From Streptomyces rishiriensis (GTDB taxonomy: Bacteria > Actinomycetota > Actinomycetes > Streptomycetales > Streptomycetaceae): a DNA stretch of 64,000 bases. The notes beneath the pieces were generated by a model, which made no database searches, was not told where the DNA came from, and saw only the letters and a list, made by a program, of their open reading frames with translations. Below are positions 54,666 to 64,000 of this stretch, piece after piece. Made by a program: the position numbers and the translations under genes. Each line of letters starts with the position of its first letter. The stretch's first letter is position 1. Location of the stretch: the NCBI RefSeq assembly GCF_030815485.1, contig NZ_JAUSWV010000001.1, forward strand, positions 248,001 to 312,000, in the 5' to 3' direction.

Positions 54666-55493
54666 CGGTACTCCCTTTTCCGTGATAATGGCGTGCCGGG
54701 TTCGGCCCCGCCCCGCTGCCCTGCAGGAGCCCTGCTCATAAGGGATACAGGCTTGTCGAGAGTTTCTGCTGGTACTACGGATGCGGCTCCGCAGAAGTTC
54801 GGTGCGACTCGTCTCTATCGCCGCGATGCGGTACGTGACGGCCTGCTGGCTGGGCTTCGCCCAAGGCTGGAAGTCAGCGTGTTTTTCAGTCGGCGGCAAT
54901 GGTGTTGAGGTCCAGGTTGTGGCTGTGCAGAGGCCGGGTCCGAGTTTGTGGATGAGCCCGGTGTCAGCCCATAGGGACAGCTGCCGCTACATGGTGTGCA
55001 GGGTGATGTCGCCGGAGTGGGCGTCGATCTCCGCAGGTCTCCACAGGCGGGTCGGGTCGTCCTGCGGCGGCGCGAGAACGCGGTGCCGTCAGCGCTGGGC
55101 CGGGGCGGCGTGGCGGTCGTCGCGTGAGGCCGCGGGCAATGACGGTGGTCCGGGTTCGAGGACGGAGACGGTGAACTCGGCGATCAGCAGGCCCTCAATG
55201 AAGCGGCCCGGATCGACTCCGCCCTCGTTGTCTGTCGGCTCAACACACTGCCGGGCGCCGCCCGCCGCTCGACCTCGACCGCCGGCACCCCCCGCTGCAC
55301 GGCGGCGGCGGTCACCTCCGCCCCGGGGAGCCGAGGGCGCTGGAGGAATGGAACGGATTCTCGTACGAAGCCGCGGGCACCGCCGCAACCCTCGCGGACG
55401 CCGAGCGGTGGGTCAACGAACAGACACCCAGTGCCCATCATTGGCAGGCCTGACCTGAGCGACCCACGGGCTGGACGGTGAAGTCGCGGGCCA
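54666..55493. other. No clear gene; one coding-like tail
   Basis: On the plus strand a frame ending at about 55455 (ALEEWNGFSYEAAGTAATLA, then DAERWVNEQ) looks like a gene's end without its beginning. Nothing else was recognised. Confidence 0.35.
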
Positions 55494-55596
55494 AACCGGG
55501 TCCTGGGCCGGTACAGGCCGCCGCGTACAACGGCGGCTCGTACCGAACCGGGTCCTGGGCCGGTACGGGCCGCCGTACAACGGCGGGCTCGTACCT
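55494..55596 (+). repeat. Two tandem ~52-bp repeats
   Basis: AACCGGGTCCTGGGCCGGTA starts at 55494 and again at 55546. The units differ by a few substitutions and small indels. Too few copies for an array; possibly from replication slippage. Confidence 0.7.
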
Positions 55597-55681
55597 GCCG
55601 ACAGGCACAGGCGGGCGTCCCCGGGCTGACCCCCAACCGGGCTATGACCAACAGAATGTCCCGCGAACTGACCGGAGAATC

Positions 55682-56395
55682 TCATCCGGCAAGGACGAGG
55701 TTGTGCAGGCGGGCAGTGGCGAGCATGGCGTGGTGGACGCCGTCGCCTTTCAGGCGGCAGTCTCGGAGGCTCTTCCGGCCCTTCATCCGGGTGAAGACGT
55801 GCTCCACGCGGGCACGGGCTTTGGGGTGTGAGGCTTTGTGTTCCTCCTTCCGGGCCGGGAGTTCGGCCTGGCCCTTCTCGCGGCGGTGCGGGATGACCAG
55901 GCCGGTGCCCCGGTAGCGCCGTCCGCGATGACCGTGGTCTTGCCGACGGCGTCCTTCGCGCCGGACAGTTCCCACGCCTTGCGGTCGTTGCGGTTGCCCG
56001 GCAGCGGTCGGCCTACGGCGACGACGAGCCGGGTGTCGGCGTCGATGACGACCTGGTGGTCGGTGGAGTACCGGTAGCTGGTCGACTGCTCGGCGATGCT
56101 GTGGTCCCGGGTGGGAACGAGGGTTCCGTCCACGATCAGCACGGCGTCGCGGCGGAACCGCTTGCGCCGCTGGAGGGCGAGCGTGGGGCCCAGGTGGTCG
56201 ATGATGCGGTCGGCCGCGGACTTCGACACCCCGGACAACGGGGCGAGCTGGGGCGGGGGGAGGTTGGTGCGCCAGTACGCGGCGGCCGGCAGCCCGGTTC
56301 TCCAGCGGCAGGCTCCAGGGCCTGCCCTTGCGGACCGGATCCGCCCCCTTCGCGCCGCAACGCGGTAATCACGTTGTTCGAACTGACGCGGGCTC
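55682..56395 (-). pseudogene. IS5-like (DDE_Tnp_4) transposase, frameshifted
   Basis: Frame 1: LPPPQLAPLSGVSKSAADRI, LIVDGTLVPTRDHSIAEQS (first Asp) and QVVIDADTRLVVAVGRPLPG. After a shift near 55920: GLVIPHRREKGQAELPARKE, RARVEHVFTRMKGRKSLRDC (Glu) to the stop at 55682. The 5' end is scrambled near 56350. Confidence 0.75.
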
Positions 56396-56682
56396 ACCCG
56401 GTGAACGGAGCTGTCCAGGACGGCTCCGACGCCGTGATCTGGCAAGGAGGCACGGGAGACCGACGGCCGCTCGCATGTGCTGGAGTACCCCATCCGCGGA
56501 GACATCACGCTGATCAGCGCCCGCTGTTCGGCGGTTCTGGCGCTCTTCGGATATGTGAGCCAGGCATACGGCGCTCGGAGCGATGGTGAGGCCTTGAACC
56601 CGAAAGGCTCTACAGACGTCTGATGAAGGGACGGACATCCGCCCCCCCCGGATCGGCGTCAGCCGCGCCCCTCAAGAAAAGA

Positions 56683-57621
56683 ATGAGAACAATGCGAAAC
56701 CTTGAACAGAGGATAGCCGACAACATTCGCGCATGGAAGAATGACCAAAGGATCCGGAAACCACACGAACTCGACGGAAGACCCGTCGACGTGAAGGGAA
56801 TTATCACAGAACTGACCCATCCCACTCCAATTGATTCATCGATGCCGAACAGCGTGGCCCCACCGATCGAGATGGCGCGAGCAGTAAAGGACTTCGCGCA
56901 GTACACGACAGAACTGGCCGCCGCGGTGAGTTCGAAAATCCACAAGGCAGTCGACATGCAGGCAAGTCACTGGCTGCAAGAAAACAAAAAGATTTTCGAT
57001 GCGGAATATATCGACAAGAAAATTTCCCGCCTACATGGTGCAGCCGGACATGCACCGGAAGAGACGGTGATTTCAGTCATTGAGGGCGTGAGCGATGCAC
57101 AGAATACGATGGATACCGCAATGAGCACCTTGCAAGTGGTCACCGAGACCGCGCGCAGCAATGTCGTGAAGCAAGCCGAGATTTTTCACAAGCGGCATGA
57201 GGACGGGGTCTCCAGGTTGAAGCACTGCAATCTGGAGGCAATGGGAGATCTGCGCGAAAACGCAGAATCGTTCATGACAGTGCTGCACGAAGAGACGCGT
57301 ACATTGCTGAGCGCCAGAGCCGAGATGGATAATACTCTGAATGGAGTATCAAGGAAACTCAATGGATTGCTGAGCCAAGTGAAGCGATTCGTTCCACGTG
57401 TACGGCCCAGGCCCGCAGAAGGCACTGCTCGTTCTGAGAAAATGCCATCGAACAGGCCTCCTAGGCCTGTTATCGCCAGAGACTTCTACGTCCCCAAGGC
57501 TGCCGCAATGACCGTGCCCGGCACGGACAGGGACAGGGACAGCGGGCGGGCTGCTCATGCCGGACGGAACGATACGTCGAGAAGTCCTGTGCCCTCGGCC
57601 GCTGCACGGCCTCACAGGTGA
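56683..57621 (+). CDS. Orphan coiled-coil protein with disordered tail, 312 aa
   Basis: ATG 56683 (after AAGAAAAG) is my choice; 56623 and 56692 are alternatives. Residues 1-240 are low in G+C and almost all helix: MARAVKDFAQYTTELAAAVS, QNTMDTAMSTLQVVTETARS, DGVSRLKHCNLEAMGDLREN and MDNTLNGVSRKLNGLLSQVK. There is no membrane span. The last ~70 residues are Pro/Arg/Ser-rich and disordered with higher G+C. It resembles the other orphans (helical head, loose tail) and could be a scaffold or secreted effector. The family is unknown. Confidence 0.75.
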   Translation: MRTMRNLEQRIADNIRAWKNDQRIRKPHELDGRPVDVKGIITELTHPTPIDSSMPNSVAPPIEMARAVKDFAQYTTELAAAVSSKIHKAVDMQASHWLQENKKIFDAEYIDKKISRLHGAAGHAPEETVISVIEGVSDAQNTMDTAMSTLQVVTETARSNVVKQAEIFHKRHEDGVSRLKHCNLEAMGDLRENAESFMTVLHEETRTLLSARAEMDNTLNGVSRKLNGLLSQVKRFVPRVRPRPAEGTARSEKMPSNRPPRPVIARDFYVPKAAAMTVPGTDRDRDSGRAAHAGRNDTSRSPVPSAAARPHR

Positions 57622-57914
57622 ATGATGTACCCGAGACATCGGGCGAGGACACGGCCCGGACTTCGCGCGGCGCGCACAGTGCGCTCGTACTGACCCTGCC
57701 AGGCGTCACAGAGCGGAGCATGCACTCAACGGTCGGCATGGGATTGGTGCCCGCCGGAGCCGTCCTCGTCCAAGGCCGGGCGGGGCTGGACGGCACGATC
57801 GGACGCGCTGCGCGGCGCCGGGCGTTGGAATCGTTCCGTCCTGGGTCCCTGATCGTCTCTGTCCGCAGAGTCCTCCGTACCCTGTCTCCGTATCCGGGTG
57901 GCTGGTCGGCACGG

Positions 57915-58712
57915 TCAGGGCTTCAGGTCGTGCTCACCGAGCCAGGCGAGTGTGTCTTCTGCAATTTCGAGCCAGCCATGGTCGAACGGAGCGCTATGAC
58001 CGCGGTCTTCGTATGTACGCAGGTCGGCCGGCGCGCCTTGGCGGACGTAGAGTTGATGGGCCCCTCGGACGACGACGGACGGCACGGTGTGGTCCTGGCC
58101 CGCGGCGATCAGCAGCAGAGGTCCGCGGTCGCCGCGATGGGTATCGACCGCGGTCGGCGAGGTCTTGCGAAAGTTCGCGGTGGACGCCTCGAAGAGCGGC
58201 CGCCCTGGGGACGGGATCGTGAGCTCGTTGTACAGCTGTTCGGATTCCTCCGACGAGATTGCGTTGCCGAACGCGTAGGCGAACTGGCGTTCTGTCAGTG
58301 CAACGGTTCTGCGCTTGTTGGCGGGGCTTCTGAGTACGGGAAAGCTCGAACGCAGCAGACTCAGCGGCACAGCCCTGACTCCCTTGATGGGTGCGGGCGA
58401 GAGGCACACGGCGCCGGCAGCCAGACCACGGTCCAGGAGCTTCTGCGCGATCAGCCCTCCGAAGGAGTGACCGACCACGATCGGAGCGTTGGGCAGGTCC
58501 TTGACGACCTGTGCGTAGGAGTCGGTGATCTCGTCGACGCCGACGTCCAGGAGTCGTCCGGTGTCGGCGCGTGTTGCTGCGACGGTGTCTCTGTCACCCG
58601 GCCAGTGGGGCGCAAGGGTGTGGTATCCACGGTCCTCGAAGAGCTGGCGCCAGGGCAGCCACGAGACGGAGTGAATCCACAAACCGTGAATGAAGACAAC
58701 GGACGTAGTCAT
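57915..58712 (-). CDS. Alpha/beta hydrolase, 265 aa
   Basis: ATG 58712 opens TTSVVFIHGLWIHSVSWLPW (oxyanion loop HGLW). Then come LAPHWPGDRDTV, the elbow IVVGHSFGGLIAQ (Ser83), a cap with LRSPANKRRTVALTERQFAY, LIAAGQDHTVPS (acid) and DRGHSAPFDHG (His). It is cytosolic, with no signal. Relatives include small esterases and lysophospholipase-like proteins; the substrate is unknown. It stands alone on the minus strand. Confidence 0.85.
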   Translation of the reverse strand: MTTSVVFIHGLWIHSVSWLPWRQLFEDRGYHTLAPHWPGDRDTVAATRADTGRLLDVGVDEITDSYAQVVKDLPNAPIVVGHSFGGLIAQKLLDRGLAAGAVCLSPAPIKGVRAVPLSLLRSSFPVLRSPANKRRTVALTERQFAYAFGNAISSEESEQLYNELTIPSPGRPLFEASTANFRKTSPTAVDTHRGDRGPLLLIAAGQDHTVPSVVVRGAHQLYVRQGAPADLRTYEDRGHSAPFDHGWLEIAEDTLAWLGEHDLKP

Positions 58713-59432
58713 GGGTTTTCGGCCTCGCTCACTGGGTGGGTACGTGCTGCTTGGGGCAGGACCCTCATGAGTGGAGAATCTAGAAGTGCACGGTGGATGG
58801 AGAGTGAAAGAACCCTGAACCGCGACACGTACGAGCGTTGGATGGCCGCGTCCGGAAGCCGTGCTGCCGATGATCGCGGCCTGACCGCTCACACTTAACT
58901 GGTCGACGGGCCCGGCGGGCATCGGCAGACGGACGTCGCGGGCTCCGGTGCGGCGGCCACGTCGTCGGCAGCGGTCGCGCTTCATCGATCGCTCGAGTGA
59001 TGGTGGAACGACAGATACCGAGCACCGGACTCGACGGAAGGTCCGGCGCGAGTACCTCCTGCGCGTGCGTCGCGGTCACGAGCGGTAGGTGGTCTCGGCA
59101 CAGGCTCCGAACCCGAACCGGAGTCAGCAGCCGGCTTCCCGCCGCCCCCCGGGGTGCACGTCACGCGGCGAGGCCGGTCTCCATTGACCGGGCTCCGCTC
59201 GCGTTGACCGTGCCGCCCAGGTTCCTTGGCCGGCCCGTACGCCTCGCCACCGTCATCATCGGCCTCTCACGCCGATCGGGTGACGCCTCGGGTGGTGGCT
59301 GGGAGCGACGCGTCCATGAAGAAGGACCGCCTGGCACCCGGAAAAGCACTCACAGAGTCGCTCAGCAGACGCCATTCCTTCGTGCGCTGGCCGTCCACGT
59401 GAGACGGAGAAATACCTGCTTCCAGTGGGCTC
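58713..59432. other. Gap with a scrap of an IS5-like transposase
   Basis: On the minus strand near 59080-58960, VLGICRSTITRAIDEARPL resembles the DNA-binding part of the transposase at 26036-26968 (GVDRSTITRAIGEVRPLL), preceded by THAQEVLA. Nothing else was recognised. Confidence 0.5.
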
Positions 59433-60320
59433 TTAGCTCACGGGTTCTTGCACGTCAGAAGAGTCAAAAGATCCGTAGGGTTCGCGGAAGGGAGGCGCGG
59501 TCATCTCTTTGAGCTTTGCCAGGAGCGATTGACAACCGGCAACTGCTGTTTCACAGTCATGCGACGGCACATTCAGATAAGTTTGATCCTTGTGAGACCA
59601 CAGTCCGCGCCATATCGCATATTGCTGTATAGCGTCCTCCCACCACGCCTGCCCGAGCCAACCAGCAGCAGCATCGGATGAGCCAAAATGCCGAGTCAAC
59701 TCCCGCTCAAGATCCCGGCGATCGGATTCCGAGTCGTACGATACCAGCGTGTGACCTTGAAGCACCTTGGAGAGCCGGGGCAAAATCTGTGCGAGTGTTG
59801 ATTCTGTTGCAGCTCGTACTGATCCTGTGCCGTTCCTGCTGGTGGATGCAGGGTCGTCGACCGACTCAAATCTAATATCTTCATCGAGCAGTATCGTACC
59901 GCTTGCAGTTGCAGCAGCGATCTGCATCGTCAGGGCAGCCTTAAAATCAGTGGTCTTCATACTGATAACGACCAGCGAGTTGTCCGCGAGCATATTCGCT
60001 GCCCACCGGACAGATTGTGCGCGGTCCTCGCTCCACGATGCCGGGCGACGAAGTGCGCGCACCGCATCGTCCAGAATCCGGAATGACTCTCCAGTGGACT
60101 GAACTCGCCATACGGGCTGACCGTCACCCCGCCATATGTGCACTATCCCTATGTATGCTGCACCGTCATAGACAACCCATGTCGGCCGTTCGGTGCCGAC
60201 TGGCATAACGAACTCCGCTCGCCGGCCGTCAACGTCACGGACGAAGACGTCTTTCATCTCTCCCAGATGTTCGATATCGGCGACAGTCGCCGGAAGCTGC
60301 TTTTCGAATGCAACAGGCAT
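59433..60320 (-). CDS. DnaQ-like (DEDDh) exonuclease relative with lost catalytic residues, 295 aa
   Basis: ATG 60320 follows CGGAG. The first ~95 residues form an unknown beta-rich domain (WVVYDGAAYIGIVHIWRGD). From ~115 the order of a DEDDh exonuclease appears: SLVVISMKTTDFKAALTMQI (where D-x-E-T-T-G is expected), GTILLDEDIRF, VLQGHTLVSYDSESDRRDLE, WWEDAIQQYAIWRGL and CETAVAGCQSLLAKLKEMT. The first Asp and Glu are Ser120 and Lys122, and the late Asp is Gly262, so it should not cut DNA. It may bind nucleic acid or regulate. G+C is lower than in the neighbours. Confidence 0.6.
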   Translation of the reverse strand: MPVAFEKQLPATVADIEHLGEMKDVFVRDVDGRRAEFVMPVGTERPTWVVYDGAAYIGIVHIWRGDGQPVWRVQSTGESFRILDDAVRALRRPASWSEDRAQSVRWAANMLADNSLVVISMKTTDFKAALTMQIAAATASGTILLDEDIRFESVDDPASTSRNGTGSVRAATESTLAQILPRLSKVLQGHTLVSYDSESDRRDLERELTRHFGSSDAAAGWLGQAWWEDAIQQYAIWRGLWSHKDQTYLNVPSHDCETAVAGCQSLLAKLKEMTAPPFREPYGSFDSSDVQEPVS

Positions 60321-60795
60321 AGCCACTCCGAAACTTGGTGTCGGCGGCAAGCCCACCTTGGATCACCGCTTCTCAGGAGTGCAACGTGCCCTGAGCAGTA
60401 TCAGTTCTTGACGGATCGTCTAATAACGGTGCGCGGCAAGTGAAGTGGCGGGGCCCGGTGCCGAGCGCCGCGGCGCGGGCCCGACCGGCCGGGCCGACAG
60501 CACCACGACGGTCGTCGGCAGCGGGTGTCCGCTGCGTGCCCACGAAGGTGGTCAGTGCCGATGTGCAGCGCGTAACGCTCGGTCGAGTCCGCAGGCCGGG
60601 CCACATCCCGAGATCCTGGCCGGTCACCTGACCGGGAGGCGACCGTCTCGCGGCCGCGATCCTCGTGGGCTGAGCCGGGAAGCCGCCGTACGGCCGCCGC
60701 ACTGCCGCACGGTTCCACAATTCGTCCACAGCGGGCCCGTACGTTTTAGTGATCATGCTCGGAAACGGGCACACCGGGCGAAGGCGGCGCAAAGC
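60321..60795. other. Intergenic, no recognisable gene
   Basis: Divergent region between the DnaQ-like gene and the hydrolase gene. It should hold both promoters. High-G+C frames have no family likeness. Confidence 0.4.
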
Positions 60796-61659
60796 ATGGT
60801 CAGGATTCATCATCGGTACGCCGTGGTCAACGGCTACCAGATCTTCTACCGGGAAGCCGGGCCGAGAGACCGTCCCACCGTGCTGCTCCTTCACGGCTTT
60901 CCTTCCAGCTCACTGATGTTCCGGCACCTCCTGCCCCGGCTGGCGGACCGCTGGCACCTTGTAGCACCCGACCATGTCGGCTTCGGACTCTCTGATGCGC
61001 CGACGGCCGACACGTTCACGTACTCCTTCGACTCGCTCACCGACATCACGGCAACTCTTCTTCGGCAGCTCGGCATCGAGCGGTATTGCCTGTTCGTCCA
61101 CGACCACGGCGCCCCGATCGGGTGGCGGCTCGCCCTGAGGACACCTGCCGCCGTCACCGCGATCATCACCCAGAACGGCAACGCGTACGACGAGGGCCTG
61201 CAGCCGGAGTTCTTCACTGCCGTGCGCGACTACTGGCGCGAGCAGATCCCCCGGACCGAAGCCGGCATTCGTGAGGCGCTCACCCTGGAGCTCACCCGCT
61301 GGCGGTACCTGGCGGGCGTGACCGACGAGACCCTGGTGGACCCCACCACCTGGACCCACGACCACGACCTGCTGTCGCGGCCCGACAACGACCGGGCGCA
61401 GCTCGCGCTGTTTCGGGACTACGCCACCAACCTGGCGCTCTACCCCGAGGTGCAGCGGTACTTCCGCGAGCGGCAGGCTCCACTGCTCGCCATCTGGGGA
61501 AGGGGCGATCCGATCTTCGGGCCGGCTGGGGCGCTCGCGTTCACCACCGACCTGCCGAACGCCGAAGTCCACCTGGTCGACGGTGGTCATTTCCTGCTCG
61601 AGAGCGCTCTCGACGAGGTGGTGCCTCTCGTGCGGGGATTTCTGGACAGGCATCTGTGA
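60796..61659 (+). CDS. Alpha/beta hydrolase with Asp nucleophile, 287 aa
   Basis: From ATG 60796: LLHGFPSSSLMFRHLLPRLA, VAPDHVGFGLSDAP, elbow LFVHDHGAPIGWRL (Asp nucleophile), a helical cap, IWGRGDPIFGPAGA (acid) and VDGGHFLLES (His). It is a more distant relative of the proteins at 44054 and 62672, with the same layout. The residue after the nucleophile is His, so the halide site of true dehalogenases is not conserved. It is likely an epoxide-hydrolase-like or unknown activity. It is followed by two more hydrolase genes on the same strand. Confidence 0.85.
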   Translation: MVRIHHRYAVVNGYQIFYREAGPRDRPTVLLLHGFPSSSLMFRHLLPRLADRWHLVAPDHVGFGLSDAPTADTFTYSFDSLTDITATLLRQLGIERYCLFVHDHGAPIGWRLALRTPAAVTAIITQNGNAYDEGLQPEFFTAVRDYWREQIPRTEAGIREALTLELTRWRYLAGVTDETLVDPTTWTHDHDLLSRPDNDRAQLALFRDYATNLALYPEVQRYFRERQAPLLAIWGRGDPIFGPAGALAFTTDLPNAEVHLVDGGHFLLESALDEVVPLVRGFLDRHL

Positions 61660-61682
61660 TGGACGCCCTCGCCCGCCTGGGT

Positions 61683-61711
61683 GGTTCACAGATCAGTCAC
61701 CGGTCATCCAC
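61683..61711 (+). promoter_or_regulatory. 29-bp element shared with 43841-43869
   Basis: Identical to the other copy at 27 of 29 positions and placed 121 bases before the hydrolase start at 61833. The conserved position upstream of hydrolase genes in two blocks suggests a common promoter or operator. Confidence 0.5.
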
Positions 61712-61832
61712 TGCACTTGTCTAACTTCAGTGATGACACGAGCTCCCGCAAGGAGCACAGACCTCCATCTCACGGATACGCCGGACGGCGTATTTCCCCG
61801 ACCGCCACCGGCGGTTGAACGAAGGAGAAGCC

Positions 61833-62552
61833 ATGTCCGACACGCCTACCGTGGTACTGGTCCACGGAGCCTTCGCCGACGCCTCCAGCTACGCCCGCGT
61901 CGTCCCCGAGCTGCTCGCCGACGGCACCCGGGTAGTGGTTCCCGCCGTACCCAATCGCGGCCTCGCAGGCGACGCGGCGTACGTCGCCTCCATCGTCCGG
62001 CAGATCGAGGGGCCAGTGCTCCTCGTCGGGCACTCCTACGGCGGCGCGGTGATCACCGTCGCCGGACGTGAGGACAACGTGGTGGGACTGGTGTACCTGG
62101 CCGCCTACGTCCTCGATGAGGGCGAGAGCCTCGGTGAGCTGCAGGGCCGCTTCCCCGACTCGCCACTGGCCGAAGCTCTGGTCTACACGCCCTTCCCTGT
62201 CGCGGGCTCTGACGAGCCGGGCATCGATGTCTCGGTGGACGTCGCCAGGTTCCCTGAAATCTTCGCCGCCGATGTGGACACCGCGCTCACGCGTGTCCTG
62301 GCCGTCTCGCAGAGGCCGCTCGCCGGGGTCGCCTTCGGCGAGCCGGCCGGCGCGGCCGCCTGGAAGAACCACCCCGCCTGGGGAATCGTCGCGTCCGCCG
62401 ACACGGCCATCAACCCCGAGGTACAGCGGTTCGGATATGAGCGCGCCCAGGCCAAGGTCACCGAGGTCGACTCTTCCCACCTCGTGATGCACGCCAACCC
62501 GGCGGTAGTAGTCAGGGTGATCCGTGAGGCACTCGCCTCCGTGCCCCGGTGA
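61833..62552 (+). CDS. Alpha/beta hydrolase (EstC-like), 239 aa
   Basis: ATG 61833 follows GAAGGAGAAGCC. It has VVLVHGAFADASSYARVVPE, LLVGHSYGGAVIT (Ser68), VYLAAYVLDEGES and EVDSSHLVMHANP (His). It is the cytosolic cousin of the secreted protein at 47069. The enzyme group is common in Streptomyces, often in stress-linked operons; the reaction is unknown. It is the first gene after the shared 29-bp element and 119 bases before the next hydrolase. Confidence 0.85.
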   Translation: MSDTPTVVLVHGAFADASSYARVVPELLADGTRVVVPAVPNRGLAGDAAYVASIVRQIEGPVLLVGHSYGGAVITVAGREDNVVGLVYLAAYVLDEGESLGELQGRFPDSPLAEALVYTPFPVAGSDEPGIDVSVDVARFPEIFAADVDTALTRVLAVSQRPLAGVAFGEPAGAAAWKNHPAWGIVASADTAINPEVQRFGYERAQAKVTEVDSSHLVMHANPAVVVRVIREALASVPR

Positions 62553-62671
62553 CGTCGTCAGAACCCGAAGCAAAGCATGGGAAGAGAGCGAAGCTCCAGC
62601 TTACGAGTGGGCGGTTCGAAGAACCGACCCGGAAGAGAAAAAGGCCGATCCATCCCCTCCCAGGAGACGTT

Positions 62672-63550
62672 ATGACCGACAGCAAGCCGGTAGTTCAGCA
62701 CCGCACCACCACCATAAATGGTGTCAAGGTTTTCTATCGTGAAGCAGGAGATCCAGCCGCTCCGGCCGTGGTGCTTCTGCACGGTTTTCCTGCCTCGTCT
62801 CACATGTTCCGGAATCTGATTCCCGAACTTGCGGACCGCTACCATGTCATCGCTCCCGATCACATAGGATACGGGTTCTCCGACGCGCCCCCCGTCGACG
62901 AGTTCGAGTACTCGTTTGAGAATCTGACCACCATCACCCTGGCACTGATCGACCAGCTCGGTCTCCAGAATTTCGCCCTGTACATCCAGGACTACGGAGC
63001 CCCCATCGGGCTGCGCATCGCCAGCCGCAACCCGGACCGGGTGACGGCCCTCCTGGTTCAGTCGGGCAACGCCTATATGGAAGGCTTCACGCCTTTCTGG
63101 GACATTCTCTTCGCACACGCCAAGGACCGACCGGCCAACGAAGCAGCTGTGCGCGAATATCTGACGGCCGAGAAGACACACTGGCAGTACACGCACGGTG
63201 TCCCTGCCGACCGCTTGGACCGGATCGCCCCGGACACCTGGACTCTCGACCAGGCGCTGATGGACCGGCCGGGAAACAAGGAAATACAGCTGCAGATGTT
63301 CTGGGACTACCAGTTCAATCTCCCTGGGTACCCCGATTTCCAGGAGTACTTCCGTAAGCACCAGCCTCCTACGCTGATCACTTGGGGGAAGAACGACGAG
63401 ATCTTCGGCGCCGCCGGAGCGCGCGCCTATGAGCGTGACCTGCCCGACGCGGAGATCCACCTTCTCGACGCGGGCCACTTCGCTCTCGAGTCCCACGGGC
63501 CCGAGATCGCCGGCCTGATCCGCGACTTCCTGGGGCGAGTCATCGTCTGA
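62672..63550 (+). CDS. Alpha/beta hydrolase with Asp nucleophile, paralog of 44054, 292 aa
   Basis: ATG 62672 follows CAGGAGACG. Catalytic Asp107 (IQDYG), Asp242 (KNDEIFG) and His269 (AGHFALES), HGFP loop at 37-40. By hand, 233 of 292 residues equal the protein at 44054, without gaps. Differences concentrate at residues 11-20 and 141-160 (cap domain), where substrate range is set. This copy has higher G+C. It is probably co-transcribed with the gene at 61833. Confidence 0.85.
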   Translation: MTDSKPVVQHRTTTINGVKVFYREAGDPAAPAVVLLHGFPASSHMFRNLIPELADRYHVIAPDHIGYGFSDAPPVDEFEYSFENLTTITLALIDQLGLQNFALYIQDYGAPIGLRIASRNPDRVTALLVQSGNAYMEGFTPFWDILFAHAKDRPANEAAVREYLTAEKTHWQYTHGVPADRLDRIAPDTWTLDQALMDRPGNKEIQLQMFWDYQFNLPGYPDFQEYFRKHQPPTLITWGKNDEIFGAAGARAYERDLPDAEIHLLDAGHFALESHGPEIAGLIRDFLGRVIV

Positions 63551-63875
63551 CGGCATCAAGACAACGGGACACTGCCGACCGCGGTGTACGGATACTTCCC
63601 GGCACCTCTTCACCGGTCGAGGCTCAGCCGTCGCCCGGGGCCCTTGCCGACCCAGGTCCCCGGGCATCCTCAGAAACCGACAGAACGGCCGGGGCCTGCT
63701 GTATGGCGACCATGGCCATCCGACACGTCGTCCCTGCCAGGCAGCCAATCCGCGGAGGTGCGCCGCCCAGGGGCGCTCCTCCGCGGGACGGGGACTGGCA
63801 GGCAGCCGCGCCGCTCACAGCCGCCCCCATCGACGCTGGGCGCGCGGTTCATCATCCAATTCTTCGGAGCCCAAT
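63551..63875. other. Intergenic, no recognisable gene
   Basis: High-G+C sequence with an inverted repeat region around 63750-63785 (GCGGAGGTGCGCC / GGCGCTCCTCCGC), which may end transcription from the hydrolase genes. The start region of the last gene follows. Confidence 0.4.
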
Positions 63876-64000
63876 ATGCCGAGCAGGCCCCCCGTACCTC
63901 CTTTCACACATGAGTCCGCCGTAGAGAAGGTGCTCAAGGCAGAGAATGCCTGGAACTCCCGGGACCCGCAGCAGGTAGCCCTGGCCTACTCACCGAACAG
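63876..64000 (+). CDS. DUF1348-like (NTF2 fold) protein, start only
   Basis: ATG 63876 begins [20 protein letters not shown], then [19 protein letters not shown], which is the typical opening of DUF1348 proteins (about 155 aa, SnoaL/NTF2 fold). The window ends inside the gene. Such proteins often accompany alpha/beta hydrolases in stress operons. Confidence 0.7.
   Translation, partial: MPSRPPVPPFTHESAVEKVLKAENAWNSRDPQQVALAYSPN

Noticed and set aside
55494..55596. CRISPR array
   Set aside because: Two adjoining copies without spacers, no cas genes, and no other regularly spaced repeats in the window.

Overview
The window looks like Streptomyces DNA: very high G+C, GTG/TTG starts, typical Streptomyces paralogs (Lsr2, NERD protein, GpsA, MurG-like transferase, transaldolase) and, decisively, a tap-tpg pair (40.1-42.8 kb), the genes that cap and replicate the ends of linear Streptomyces replicons. 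The pile-up of transposase fragments, integrase pieces and broken genes around it suggests the arm of a linear chromosome or a linear plasmid. Tap is broken by three frameshifts while Tpg is intact. REGIONS. 0-5.7 kb: a tRNA 3' half (probable attachment site), an unknown gene, a frameshifted NERD gene, a cleanly bounded IS5-family element carrying a SUKH-like passenger gene, and stumps of an integrase, an ISAs1 transposase and an ArsR-like regulator. 5.9-10 kb: a decaying sugar/phosphate gene set: intact gpsA-like and murG-like genes, a broken low-molecular-weight phosphatase, and a dTDP-glucose-dehydratase 5' half joined out of frame to an aminotransferase 3' end. 10.3-18.9 kb: an IS5 element with a -1 frameshift signal placed just upstream of a regulator, then fragments of IS701, WD40, integrase, ISL3 and ISAzo13 genes around an intact lsr2. 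19-33.7 kb: lower-G+C orphan genes (coiled-coil, possible DNA-binding, disordered tails) between IS elements, two of which stand side by side sharing one TTA target, and a lipoprotein with two I36 inhibitor-like domains. 34-40 kb: a hydrolase pseudogene and an AraC-type gene split by one IS110 element that is itself split by a second IS110 element. 40-43.4 kb: tpg, broken tap and a TnsB-like stump. 44-49.3 kb and 57.9-64 kb: two metabolic blocks with related contents (Asp-nucleophile alpha/beta hydrolases, serine hydrolases, aquaporin, truncated transaldolase, CMD and GNAT proteins, DUF1348-like protein). The blocks share an 80% identical hydrolase and a 29-bp upstream element. 50-57.6 kb: more orphans and lipoproteins, plus a second copy of the IS110 non-coding (bridge RNA) segment left behind after its transposase was lost. 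HOW IT FITS: the two hydrolase blocks look like related detoxification or stress modules under common control; the orphan genes look like horizontally acquired, Lsr2-silenced cargo; the rest is mobile-element debris. Frameshifts are so frequent that sequencing error must be excluded before every pseudogene call is believed.
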